Shown here: piece by piece, positions 10,749 through 21,348 of the stretch
How the letters are laid out: the number at the start of each line of letters is the position of its first letter
How positions within the stretch are numbered: the first letter of the stretch is position 1
Assembly (NCBI GenBank): GCA_006538405.1
Contig: BJKQ01000016.1
Location: 744,001-808,000 of the forward strand
Length of the DNA: 64,000 bases
From: Hansfordia pulvinata
Taxonomy: Eukaryota > Ascomycota > Sordariomycetes > Xylariales
Direction of reading: 5' to 3'
Notes under the pieces: model-generated
The model's input: the letters and a program-made list of their open reading frames with translations, nothing else
Told to the model about the DNA's origin: nothing
Database searches by the model: none
Position numbers and translations under genes: made by a program

Positions 10749-11530
10749 GCTCTGCCACTCTTTTCAGCCGAGCTGGGGGCCACGCCACGGGGGGGGGGGG
10801 GGGGGGCAAAGTTTGCACGGGTGTAAACGCAGGCGCCCGTGTAACAACCATTGTTCGCACGTACGAGGGGCAGGACCCCGGAGAACAAAAAAAAAGGGGG
10901 GGCCATCATAGAATGGACCACGGGGGAAGAAAAAAATAGAACATAGAGACACATAGAAGACTAGACCGAAGATAGACCGGGGGGGGAAATAGACAGGCTC
11001 ACCACTGCTATTGCGAGTTGCTGCGTGCGGCTGAAGAATTTTGAACGCAGCCATCTTGTTGTGTTACGTAAGTATGCACCGTCAAATTCACCTTGGCAGA
11101 CCGGCTTCGATCTTGACTTGCCACGCATTCAGCTTCGTCTGACGGTCGACTGCGTTGCGAACGGACCCTAGGCGGCCACCTCGCTCTATTTAAATAACCC
11201 CTGTGTTCTCCAGCTTTCTGAGGCATAAAGGCGACCGAGGCTTGCCACCGCGATATCCACTACCAGCGCACGTCCTGAATGGCGTGAAGACCGGATGTCG
11301 CGTTGCGGTCGTAAAAACACGGATTACCTCTTCTGGCGGTCTGTGCTGGCTCAGCACACTACTAACCACAGCACCAGGACCACCGGATGTCATGGCCGGT
11401 TTGGAAGACGGGCAGACGTGTAACATGCCTCAAGTTACTAAGGGTTTTCTCATTTACATGTTAGGTAGTCCACCTACCCAGACAGTATATACATACTACA
11501 GAACAGCCGACTGGGCTCTTTGTGTCACGC
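10749..11530. other. Spacer at the left edge of the quinate cluster
   Basis: Lies between the stop of the secreted protein gene and the stop of qa-1F, so it should hold two converging 3' untranslated regions. A G run lies at about 10790-10806. No coding frame with recognisable content was seen. Confidence 0.6.
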
Positions 11531-14500
11531 TCATGAAAACCCCATAAAGTCGTACGCCGTCAGGTCGGACAGGTTACTGCCCGGCAGGAACCCGAGGTTG
11601 GCCATGAACTGCGGGTCCGAGTCGAGGAGGTCCGCGGGGCCCCGGCCGTCTGACGCCGCAATGTCGTCGAGCAGCGCGTCGTAGTCGAGGCACGCCGCGT
11701 CGCCAAAGTCGCCGCCGGCGCCGGCGGACAGGTCCCCCGCCTCTCCGGCCGCGCCCAGCCCGACTCCCATTCCCAATCCCACCCGGGAGGAGCCGCCGGG
11801 GTGGTGGAACTCGCGAGGGGGCTGTGGCGCCGGTGCTACTGCTGCCGCTGCTGCGGGTGCCATTGGTGCGACGCCCGCCATCGACTGGTACGCCGAGGGG
11901 CCTCCCACGACGACCGGGTGCCCGCTGCCGTCTTGCAGGCCGCCCGCGGCGTGCGAGATGGGAGTGAGCAGCTGTTGGTCTATGAGAGCGCCCGAAGCTG
12001 CTGGGTCCGCCACTGGATGACTGTGTTGCATATCGTGGAGCTGCCGTGAGTATGGGCTGGGCTGGTTGTTGCTGATGTCATGGCCGGCGGAGGCCCTTTT
12101 CAGCCGACTGACCCCGAACGTGGACGACTCCCAGGGCGCCCGGATGGTCTCGGCGACCTCTGTCCAGGACGCAGCGGTCTGAGAATCCAAGATGGACCTC
12201 GGTCCCGGCTTCTCCGCACTGATGGTCCCGCTGGCACCCAAGCTGTTGTCGAGCAGAGAGTCCATCAGGAGCGCGAAGAGGGGCGGAGACGAACAGGCGC
12301 CGAACCTGAGGGCGTACTCGCGGACCGACCCGGCCACTTCGGAGAGTGTCTGCTGGTGCTGCTGCTTCCCGCCCCCGGAAGCGTCCAAGCGGGCGCAGAC
12401 GTAGGAGTAAGCCACGTGTGCGACGTAGGCCGAGGGCAGCAGGCCGGAGGACTTGCCGGGGCTGGACAGGCCGTCGAGGACGAACCCATGCAGAGTTGCG
12501 TGCTGGCTGTGGACGTGGCCCTGGACGGCCGCGCGCAGCTGGGCCGCGTAGACGTCGCGGGTCCTGGGGGCGAGGGGCGGCTGATCTTGTCGGGTGATCT
12601 GTGATAGGACGTGGCAGATGTTGTAGAGGAGGACGAAGGTGCTGGTGGTGTGGGCGGGGCTGCGCGAGGGCAGAGCCAGCGAGCGGTGCGGGTGCTGGTG
12701 CTGGTGGTGCGGGAGGGACGAGAGGCGGCCACGTCGGCGGCCGCGCCGGGGGTCCGTCGTGGGCTGGGGCGGCGCAAAGCCGGGGCAGGGGGCCCAGGGC
12801 TGCCACTCGTCCAGGTCGTCGTCGAGGCGCGGCGGGGGCAAGGTCGGGGCGGCGTGGGCGGCGAGATGGGGCGGCAGGCCGAGGCGGGCGGCCAGCAGCG
12901 TGTCGAGGACGAAGCAGCCCATGTACGTGTGCAGGGCGCGACGGCTGCCCTGCGCGGTCCCGGTGCCTCCTCCGGCGCCCGACACGGGAAGGTTCCAGCC
13001 GGCGGCGGCGGAGGCGTTGGTGTTGCTGGCTCTGCTGCTGCCGCCTGCCGTGGCCGGGTCGAGGTTGCTGACGTGTCCGTGTCCAAGGGAGGAGCCGCCG
13101 TGGTTCAGATTCGGTTGCAGAGGCAGGTGCAGGTGCAGGTGAAGGGCGACGCGGGCGGCAGTGCCGGTCAGCAGCCAGGCGGCCTGCAGCTGCCCGTGGC
13201 CGACATTGACCAGCGCCAGCAGCAGCAGCGCGTTGATGTGCCGCTGGTCCAGCTGCTCGTTCTCCCCCGGGATCGCGTTGCGCGCCGCCCAGTACATGTC
13301 GGCCGGCGTCATGTCCTCGTCCGCCTGACTGTCGGGGTGCTGGCCGCTCTCGCCATCGTCATCGCCATCGCCGTCGTCGTCGTCGTCGTCATCACCATCG
13401 CCAACATCGCCATCGTTGCCGCCTCCTTTGCCTTCCCCTTTACCCGCTGCTGCTGCTGCTACTGCTCCTTCTGCTGCTGCTTCCGTTGCTTGACTGGCTG
13501 CTCGACTGGCTGCCTCTTGGTACGACGCCAGAGCCAGGGCAGCCCAGAGCTCGGCCCGACCCGCCGAGTTTCTGTGGCTGTCGCCGTCCTCTCTGGCCCT
13601 GGCGTGGCCCTGCCCTGCCGCGGCGTGGGCGTACGCCGACTTGAGCACGTCGGGCTTCTCGACGACCGGGAACCAGATGTGCGTGTAGGAGAAGAAGATG
13701 TCCAGCAGGCGCCAGTGGTTGGACGGGAGCCTGTCGGGGACTCCTCTGGAGGTGCCAGGGATCGCCGTGCTGTTGCTGTTGCGGTCGCTGCTGTTGTTGG
13801 TATGTATTTGTGTCTTTGGTATTGTCCGTGTGGGCGAATCATGCTGGGGAGCGCCGCCGTCTCGCTCTGAGCCAGGTCGCCTCCCTGTCGCTGACGACGG
13901 TATAGAAGCCAGTGTGTCCAGTGTGCGGCTGTCCACCGAATCGTGCCGACTCTCCTTGGCCCGAGTTCCGTCTGCAAGACACGCAGCCTTGTCCTCCGCC
14001 GCATCGTCATCATTATCGCCGCCGCCGCCGCCGTCGTCACCATCACCTCCCCCCGGAGACAAGTCCTCCGATTTGGACGACGCCGGGTCCCCGCCCGACA
14101 GCACGCGGTCAATCTCCTTGTGGACCCGGCTGCGCCGCCAGCGCCGGTGCAGGCGTGTGCCGGCGCCCGTGTCCTTGCCGACGAGCAGCGCCTGGCCCTG
14201 GCCGCCCTCGTGGGTCAGCAGCTCGAACAAGGCGTCCTCGGACCCGGGGACCTTGTCGAACAGCCAGCCCAGCGCCATTTCCAGTGTCCGGATGTAGCCC
14301 GTCTGCACACCGCGCCGCTTGGCCGGGTCCGCCCAGCTGCACGCCCGGTTCTGCGACGCGCACGGGAAGCACACGGGCTGGATCCCATCGCACCGCTCCC
14401 GCGCCGACCGGCACTGGTCGCACGCCCGCGACACCCGCTGCCGCTTTGGGGCCGGGCCCGTGGGCGTGCTCGTTGCCGCCGCCGAAGACGCTTGCTGTGT

Positions 14501-14578
14501 TTGCTCCCTGCCGTCGTCGTGGTATCCTCCTGTCCCTCCGGTCCCCGCGCTGCTGCTCTGCTGTCGCTTCGTGCCCAT
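11531..14578 (-). CDS. qa-1F: Quinate pathway activator, Zn2Cys6 transcription factor (QA-1F/QUTA)
   Basis: Transcriptional activator of the quinate genes. Chosen start ATG 14576-14578 gives 1015 aa without an intron. The same frame stays open upstream to an ATG at 14902, which I treat as leader. The binuclear zinc cluster is at residues 53-80 with spacing CX2CX6CX6CX2CX6C (CDQCRSARERCDG...FPC). It is followed directly by KRRGVQTGYIRTLEMALGWL, the diagnostic QA-1F/QUTA segment. The middle has long Asp/Gly/Ser low-complexity insertions, then the fungal-specific factor region (ALVNVGHGQLQAAWLLTG). The protein ends in NLSDLTAYDFMGFS. It is longer than Neurospora QA-1F (about 816 aa) because of these insertions. 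It is divergently transcribed from the repressor qa-1S, as in Neurospora. Confidence 0.92.
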   Translation of the reverse strand: MGTKRQQSSSAGTGGTGGYHDDGREQTQQASSAAATSTPTGPAPKRQRVSRACDQCRSARERCDGIQPVCFPCASQNRACSWADPAKRRGVQTGYIRTLEMALGWLFDKVPGSEDALFELLTHEGGQGQALLVGKDTGAGTRLHRRWRRSRVHKEIDRVLSGGDPASSKSEDLSPGGGDGDDGGGGGDNDDDAAEDKAACLADGTRAKESRHDSVDSRTLDTLASIPSSATGRRPGSERDGGAPQHDSPTRTIPKTQIHTNNSSDRNSNSTAIPGTSRGVPDRLPSNHWRLLDIFFSYTHIWFPVVEKPDVLKSAYAHAAAGQGHARAREDGDSHRNSAGRAELWAALALASYQEAASRAASQATEAAAEGAVAAAAAGKGEGKGGGNDGDVGDGDDDDDDDGDGDDDGESGQHPDSQADEDMTPADMYWAARNAIPGENEQLDQRHINALLLLALVNVGHGQLQAAWLLTGTAARVALHLHLHLPLQPNLNHGGSSLGHGHVSNLDPATAGGSSRASNTNASAAAGWNLPVSGAGGGTGTAQGSRRALHTYMGCFVLDTLLAARLGLPPHLAAHAAPTLPPPRLDDDLDEWQPWAPCPGFAPPQPTTDPRRGRRRGRLSSLPHHQHQHPHRSLALPSRSPAHTTSTFVLLYNICHVLSQITRQDQPPLAPRTRDVYAAQLRAAVQGHVHSQHATLHGFVLDGLSSPGKSSGLLPSAYVAHVAYSYVCARLDASGGGKQQHQQTLSEVAGSVREYALRFGACSSPPLFALLMDSLLDNSLGASGTISAEKPGPRSILDSQTAASWTEVAETIRAPWESSTFGVSRLKRASAGHDISNNQPSPYSRQLHDMQHSHPVADPAASGALIDQQLLTPISHAAGGLQDGSGHPVVVGGPSAYQSMAGVAPMAPAAAAAVAPAPQPPREFHHPGGSSRVGLGMGVGLGAAGEAGDLSAGAGGDFGDAACLDYDALLDDIAASDGRGPADLLDSDPQFMANLGFLPGSNLSDLTAYDFMGFS

Positions 14579-15658
14579 GGCGCCGGCGGGCGACGCCCAT
14601 CCGCTGCTGAAGAACCGGCCGATATGCGCCCTTGGCCGGGTGCTGGTCGCGGCGCCCCTCTGACTGTGTTGCTGCTTGCTGCATGTGCGTACGAGCGATG
14701 CCGGGCTGAGGCTCGTTCGTCTGTTGTAGCTGCTAGCGATGAGTCGGGCGCACTTTACGTCCGTCTGTGTCGGTGTCTGTGTCTTGTTGCTGCCGTCGAG
14801 CTGACAATTAGACGACGTTTTGGTGGTGGAGAAGGCTCTTCTGACAGGCCAATGCCATGTTGTGCGGTTCTGCGCTGTTCTGTGCCTGTTGATGGTTGCC
14901 AAGCGCCTGTGCTGCTCTGCTCGTCCACGAGACCCAGAGAACCCGGAGAACCCAACTTACCCCAGAGTCATTAGCCCGAACCTCCCTAGAGCCCCGTCCA
15001 ACCGCGACGGCCGCCTTCGTCAGCAGGCAGACAGACACGGCAGACTACCACGACTAACTGCACTTCCCTGCCATCCTCCGCATTAACGAGTGGAGAACCC
15101 GGGGCCAGGCGAGCCTTAGCATCGCCCACCGCGGAGAGAGCTTGGACGCTCTAGGATATGTGTGGGGTTGGCCTGGATAAACACTCTTCCAGGGCGTGAC
15201 AGACCCGGACAGAGTCACGCTTCGAGGGCGACAGGGAAGCATGGCAGGGCGAGCGAGGCACGAGGCTAGGCTGGTCCAGGCCCGAAACCCCACGATCTGA
15301 TCTCCCTCGGCCCAAGTTGAGGCCGATTCCAGTCCGCTGAGCAGTAGCAGCTCTCTACCCAGGCCACGAGCATTCTGTCTGCGAGGAAATTTCCTGGTCC
15401 TCGCGGCGCGGAATCCCGCGATCAATCCCTGAGGCTACGGATTATCGACAACAAGCAACACGCCCAACGATTCTTTCTCAGCTCATCCTTCATAGGCGGC
15501 GGCGTTGAGCGGTGTACCGACGAGGACCGACTGGGCCGCCCGCACACATCCGTCTCCTGGAGCAATGCTGGAGCCAAGCTGGGCTCCCTCACGTGCACAA
15601 CGCGACAGGGCCGGGCCGCGACGAAGACGACGACAGCGACAGCGACAGCAATAGCGCG
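14579..15658. other. Divergent promoter of qa-1F and qa-1S
   Basis: About 1.08 kb between the two chosen starts. The qa-1F-proximal 320 bp are open in the qa-1F frame and may be leader. The region holds one near-consensus QA-1F operator (15175-15190). Confidence 0.7.
15175..15190. promoter_or_regulatory. Putative QA-1F operator, 14 of 16 match
   Basis: GGATAAACACTCTTCC fits the Neurospora QA-1F consensus GGRTAARYRYTTATCC except at positions 12 and 13. It lies about 0.6 kb upstream of the activator start and 0.5 kb upstream of the repressor start. Neurospora has activator sites in the corresponding divergent promoter. Confidence 0.5.
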
Positions 15659-18600
15659 ATGGCGACGACGCCGCTTTTGGCCAGCCAGGGCGTCAAGCGC
15701 AAGCTCGACGCCCTCGGCGCGTACCATGATGCGGCGGCGGCAGGCAAGACAGACAATAGCTGCGACCAGTGGACCAGAGCCCGGGTGGGAAAGCAAGACG
15801 ACGCACCGGGCGTCCGAGTTAAGAATAATGACAGCTGTGAGTGCACGCGTCGTACAGGACTTGAAAAGGCCAACCTGGCGCGCACGCGCACCCAGATGCG
15901 CACCCAACTGACGTCTGCGCACCAACCTCCTACAGCCCCCGCGAGCTCCCGGAGCAGCAGCGCGTCTCCCACCAAGCTCGCGCGGGAACGACCCTTCGAC
16001 CCAGCGGCGTCGATCGCGCTGGTGGGGATGCGGGGGTGCGGCAAGTCGACGCTGGCGGTGATCGCGGCGGCGGCGATGAAGCGGCGTGTCGTGGTGGACA
16101 CGGAGCAGAAGTTCGCCGAGGCGACGGGCCAGTCGACGGCGGCTTTCAAGCGGGCACGGGGCGCGGCGGCGTACCACGCCCAACAGCGCGAGGTGCTAGG
16201 CGCCCTGCTGGCGGAACACGGGCGGCACGCGATCATCGTTTCGTCATGGATGGACCGCGGGGTGGCCTCGCTGTTCGAGGGGTTCGCGGCGTCGGGGCAC
16301 CCCGTGATTCACGTGCTGCGCGACGTCGGCGGGATCCAGGAGCACCTGATGAAGGGGGCGGCGGGGGCGGCGACAGCGGCCAGCGACGGGAGGCTGAGGG
16401 GGGTCGTCGAGTACGCGGCGACAACGTTCCGCGGGGTGTGCAACTTTGAGTTCTACAACATCTCGGAGAGCGTGGCGCGGTCGTCGGGGCCGAGCCCGGC
16501 GCTTTCTCCCTCCGGTCACAGTCACGGTCACGGTCAGGGATCCAGGAATGGGAACGGGAACGGGGCCGGAGGCGTCAACGGGCAAGGTCGCAGGTCGCCG
16601 GCCACGAGCTACCTCTCGCTCAAGCGGGCGGAGCGGCACTTCCTCAAGTTCATGTCGCTGGTGACGCCGCAGGGATCCCGTTCGGCGAGTCGGCGTTCCC
16701 GCTGGCGGCCATCCCTACGGAGCACCGGCGCTTCACCTACGCCATGGCCATCTCGCTGTCCGGGATACTGCGGGGCGACGGCGCGGGGCTCGAGGACATG
16801 GAGACGGGTGCGGACGCCGTCGAGCTCGTCATCGACGGCTGCTTCGGCGGCGGCGGCGGCGGCGACACGCCGACGCTGGCTGAGAGTGGAACGCTGGACG
16901 ACATCAGCCGCGCCGTCGGCCTGATCCGACGCAATTCGGTCATTCCCATCATCTTCCACGTGCCCTGGCCTTGTTCGTCGTCGTCGTCGTCATCATCGTC
17001 CGGGGAGAGCCAGCAGCAGCAGCAGCAACAGCGGTACGTCGAGCTGGTGCGACACGGACTGCGTCTGTGCCCCGAGTACATCACGCTGGACCTCCGGCTG
17101 GAAGACCGGCTGATCTCCGAGGTCGTCGGCACGGAGCGTGTGTCCAAGATCATCGGGGCAGTGCACTATGACGAGCGCGGGGCCGCCGTCCCGGGGTGGG
17201 ATGACCCGGTGTGGGCGGCTCACTATCGCCGGGCGCAGAGCTCGTGCTGCGATCTATTCCGAGCGACGCGGCCGGCGGAGCGCATCGAGGACAACTTCGC
17301 GGTGCAGCGCTTCCGCTCGGCCGTGGAGGCGCTCGGCGGCCCGGCATTGCCGCTAATCGCGTACAACACGGGCAGCAAGGGGCGGACGTCGGCGTGCTTC
17401 AACCCGATCCTGACATCGGTGTTGCCGCACTGGCCCTCCGAGTCGTCGCCGTCGCCGTCGTCGTCGCTGCCATCGTCGGCCGTCGTTGATGAGCGCCACG
17501 CCCCCAAGGACTACGCGCAGCCCTCGCTGACGGCGCACCAGGCGGCGCTGGCGCTGCAGGCGTCGTTCGTCGTAGACCCGCTCAAGCTGTACGTGTTTGG
17601 GTCGAACGTGAGCTACAGCATGTCGCCGGCGATGCACAACGCGGGTCTGCGAGCGTGCGGGCTGCCACACGTCTACACGGCCGTGTCGACCGACTCGCTG
17701 AGCGGAATCCGCGACCTAATCCACGATCCGAGCTTTGGGGGCGCGTCGCTGGGGCTGCCGTTCAAGGTGGAGGCCATCAGCCTGACGCACTCGCTGAGCA
17801 GCCACGCGCGGGCCATCGGCGCCGTCAACACGCTGATACCGATCCGGCGGGGGGACATTTGGATGGGTGGCGACGACGACAATGACAAAGCTGGCGAGGA
17901 GGTAGGCAGCGGCAGCGGCAGCACGCCCGAGAGCGCGTGCTTCTTCAACCTGCGCAACCGGGCGGGCCCCGTGGTGGCGCTGCACGGCGAGAACACGGAC
18001 TGGGTCGGGATCCGGGCGTCGCTGCGCAGCGGGCTGTCGCCGGCCAACGCGGTGCGGCCCGGGTCGTCCGGCCTCGTCGTCGGCGCCGGCGGCATGGCGC
18101 GCGCCGCCGTCTACTCGATGCTGCAGCTGGGCGTCCAGCACATTGCCATTTTCAACCGCACTGCCGCCCGCGCCGACGAGCTCATCCAGCACTTCACCCG
18201 GCTGCTGGCCAACGACGACGTGCAGCTGCTCAGCCGGCCGGCCGTTACTGCAGGGGGCTGTGGCGGGGTTGACGACAGCAACAAGGACGCCATTGCTACT
18301 GCGACTACGACGACTACGACGCCGGCGACCTTCTTCCACGTGCTGCGGTCCCGGGACGAGCCCTGGCCAGCGCACGACGGGTTCCGGCCGCCGACGATGA
18401 TCGTGTCGTGCATCCCGACCCACAGCATCGGGGAGACGCCCGCCCCCGACTTCACGCTGCCCAAGGCGTGGCTGCAGAGCCCCACGGGCGGCGTCGTCGT
18501 CGAGTACGGGTACAAGGAGGTCAACACACCGCTGCTCGAGCAGATCCGCGCCGCTGCCCACCGCGGCTGGGTCGCCAAGGACGGGCTGGACCTGCTACCC

Positions 18601-18684
18601 GAGCAGGGGTACGCGCAGTTTGAGCTCTTCACCGGCCGGCGCGCGCCCCGGAGGCTGATGGGCAGCACCGTGGGGGCGTTGTAG
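15659..18684 (+). CDS. qa-1S: Quinate pathway repressor, AROM-derived (QA-1S/QUTR), one frameshift
   Basis: Repressor that binds the QA-1F activator when quinate is absent; evolutionarily the C-terminal three domains of the pentafunctional AROM protein. Exon 1 is 15659-15836 and the intron 15837-15935 (GTGAGT...CTACAG, a multiple of three). Exon 2 runs to TAG 18682-18684. A shikimate-kinase-like domain begins with SIALVGMRGCGKSTLA, so the P-loop is still recognisable. A 3-dehydroquinase-like domain follows (16750-17500; AVELVIDGCF, VPLIAYNTG-type end). Last comes a shikimate-dehydrogenase-like domain (LYVFGSNVSYSMSPAMHNAG, HGENTDWVGI, VVGAGGMARAAVYSML). The frame breaks at the G run 16672-16674; one more G joins SLVTPQG to IPFGESAFPLAA. 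Poly-Ser, poly-Gln and Gly insertions are present. The start is chosen as the first ATG that keeps the frame; upstream it could begin elsewhere. Confidence 0.9.
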
Positions 18685-21348
18685 GTAGACCATCGACCCC
18701 AGGGGTTCCTCCATCGTCAAGCAGCAGCGGCAGCAACGGCAGCAGCAGCGGTAGTGGTAGCAGAAGGAGGCGGATGAGGAGCAGTGATCACCAGGTGAAG
18801 CACCGAAAGGAAGAGAGAGACGAAAACACGAGGATCCCTCTCTCTCCCTCCCCTCCTCAAACCCAGAGCCACCGTCGCCTCAAAACAGATAAGGTGCGTC
18901 GGGTGGGTTTGGCGATGGTGGTGTCTCAAGCTACTGCGGGCCCGTGCCAGCCCCTTTTCGGCCATTCCACCACCGCCGGATCTCCATGTCAGGTTTTAGG
19001 ACTCTGCGACTACCGGGTAGCTACGAGTATGTACCCGTAATGGTAATCCGTCCCAACCCAACCCTCCGGATCACTCGGGGCCATGGAATCATTGCGCGTA
19101 CGTACGGCCAGCGAGCCGACATGGAATCAAATCACCATAGCCATCACCACCCGCCTGCCTTTTTCGGGCTGCCGGCCGGGCTTGGATTTCCAATCCATCC
19201 CGCCTCCGCCCGGCTCGCACGGCCACCCACAATGATGGTCTGCCGTCATCTGCGAATGCGCTGGCTTTGTATATACCTACATACTGTCATAAAACTCTTC
19301 ACATGCAAAGCAAGACCCTGCCCACTTTGTCCCCATGCGCCTAGGCTGCACAGGCACCGATGGACGCCTGGGAATCTGTCCTGGCGCCTCGAGCCTTACC
19401 CCGTGCGGCCTCGGGTGGCTCCGGCTACTGCGGCCTGGTCCTCAAGGACCAGCTGAGGGCGATTCCACATGCCCAACGGCCCCATCGCCCTATCTGCTGC
19501 TATCTGCCCGCGTCGCCCTCACCTCACCTGAGAGGAGAGGGCCTGCAGTATGGATCCGAGTACGGGCGTGACGCGGTGGCAGAGGCTGCGGGGCGGGCGG
19601 GCGGGCGGGCAGGAGGAGGGCCATGCAAGATCAGATCAGACCCTTCTGCGTCCTCCTCCACCTGCGCTGCTGCGCTGCTGCGCCCGGAGGCCGCCGCCGT
19701 CGCGTCGACCTTTGACGACTGCGGTGTGCAAGGAGCTCCGTCGTACTAAGTTAGGTGGCAGGTCTCCGTAATTGTCACCATGGGCTGGGCCCGCAGCCGA
19801 CTATCGTACCACGGATGGGAACTACCTAAAAGACAAGCGTTTGAGGCGCCTCTTAAATTGACCGGCTAATGCAGGCTACAGCTTGTCAGTTCGGCAATTC
19901 GTAAGCGATCGGCGGGGACCCAGCAGACGCGCCCGCCGCGATTCCCGTGATTCGGTGGTCGAGGTGGAATACAATGCAGCCCGCGCCCGGACTCGAGAGG
20001 GCACAGGACGCCCCCCCCCCCCCCCCCCCCTTTTTTCTCCCACGCGGGCGTCGGCCGTCCACGCCTGCAGAGAGGCACGCAGGTGGCTAGATACACGTGT
20101 ACCCGTAGAGACACGAAGCCGTGATGTCATGAGGAGCAAGAGCAAGAGCAAGAACAAGAGCAAGGGATTGACCGCGAAAGCAGGTATTCTCTCCGTGCAC
20201 GGATACGAACAGGAGGTAAGGTACGAGTAAGAGTAGGTAAGGTAGGCAAGGTAGATCAGAGAGAGGAACGGCGTATCCGGAGCGAGGGGACAGGACTGCC
20301 GAGCTGCGGCGTGGGCCGGGGCCCAAGTGAAGTGGAGGAAGAAGGCTTTTCCAGGGCGCGGCCCGCGAGCGACAGACGTCACACACCCAAATCCTGCCTC
20401 CACGCCCGGGGATCGCTCCGCTCCGGCGGGCCTCACCCACCCCCACGACCCCTTATCCATACGCCACACTGCAGTCCAGTACGAGTCCTCCCTCAAACAA
20501 GGTGTGTTGGATGGGTGTCCTCGTAGGTGTGTGTGTGTGTGTGTGTATAATGTGTGATGTGTGTGCCCGCCCGCCTCCACCGGGAGAACGTAACCCAGAC
20601 CGTACAGAGCCCCCGTCCCCGTCCCCGTCCCCGTCCCCCCTCTGACGGCGTGGTTGCATGGCGCTTGTCCGGCTATGCGGGCTGTGCTTCGCTGTGTCCG
20701 CGGCGCAACGGCCTCTCGGGACTGTGTGTAGGTATTGTTGTCATGCCGGGTCGGTCGCCCCTAAGGTGGTCGGGGGCGCCGCAGTGGAGCGATCCGATCT
20801 CACCATTGCCTGCACCTGCACTTGGACGTACTCGTATGCAGCACATGTGCCGGATGGTGAATGGACACGCCCATATCTCGCGCGAGGAATCCTTCCCCCC
20901 CTCCAAATCGGCTTTGTTTTGCCCTCTGGATGCGCCCCCTCCCTCCATCAACGTCTGCCCTGGGATTCCACATGGGGAGCACCTTCACAGGCCGTGCTTC
21001 TCAGACAAAAGGGCCCCTCCTGGAACGCCAATCAAGGCTCTGAGCAATCACATCGAGACAGCTGACGGACTTGCCGTTGTTGTCGTTTTCGAGTGTGGAA
21101 GCTTGTTGGTTTCGTTCGTCTAGTCCCTGCTAGATAAGGTACCTATCCTATTCACGGAAGCTCGGCTTCTTCCAAACCTTCTCACCCTAACTGCCCTGGC
21201 CTCGTGATTCACTCACTTACTTCCTACACCTCATCTACCTTACCTTACCTTACATTATCTATCTACCACTCCCCTCTTGTCTCTCGGACCAAGCAGGAGA
21301 GCTCTCTGACCTACCTCCACAACTCACCCCATCTTGCCAAACATCACA
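18685..21348. other. Intergenic region between qa-1S and qa-4
   Basis: About 2.7 kb without a supported gene. It was read specifically for a type II dehydroquinase (GPNLNLLG start, about 150 aa) and none was seen on either strand. It contains a C run (about 20011-20030), a GT repeat (about 20529-20548), a CCCCGT repeat (about 20613-20637), AGCAAG repeats near 20130-20165, and ACCTTACCTT runs just before qa-4. The qa-4 promoter should be in the last kilobase. Confidence 0.6.
21132..21148. promoter_or_regulatory. Weak QA-1F-like inverted repeat upstream of qa-4
   Basis: AGATAAGGTACCTATCC has both half-sites of the QA-1F operator (AGATAA and CTATCC, each 5 of 6). The spacer is five bases rather than four. 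It lies about 200 bp upstream of the first qa-4 ATG. The odd spacing makes it less convincing than the other two sites. Confidence 0.3.

Noticed and set aside
12611..13870. 419-codon plus-strand frame inside qa-1F
   Set aside because: Antisense to the activator; Val/Gly/Ala-rich shadow with no motif.
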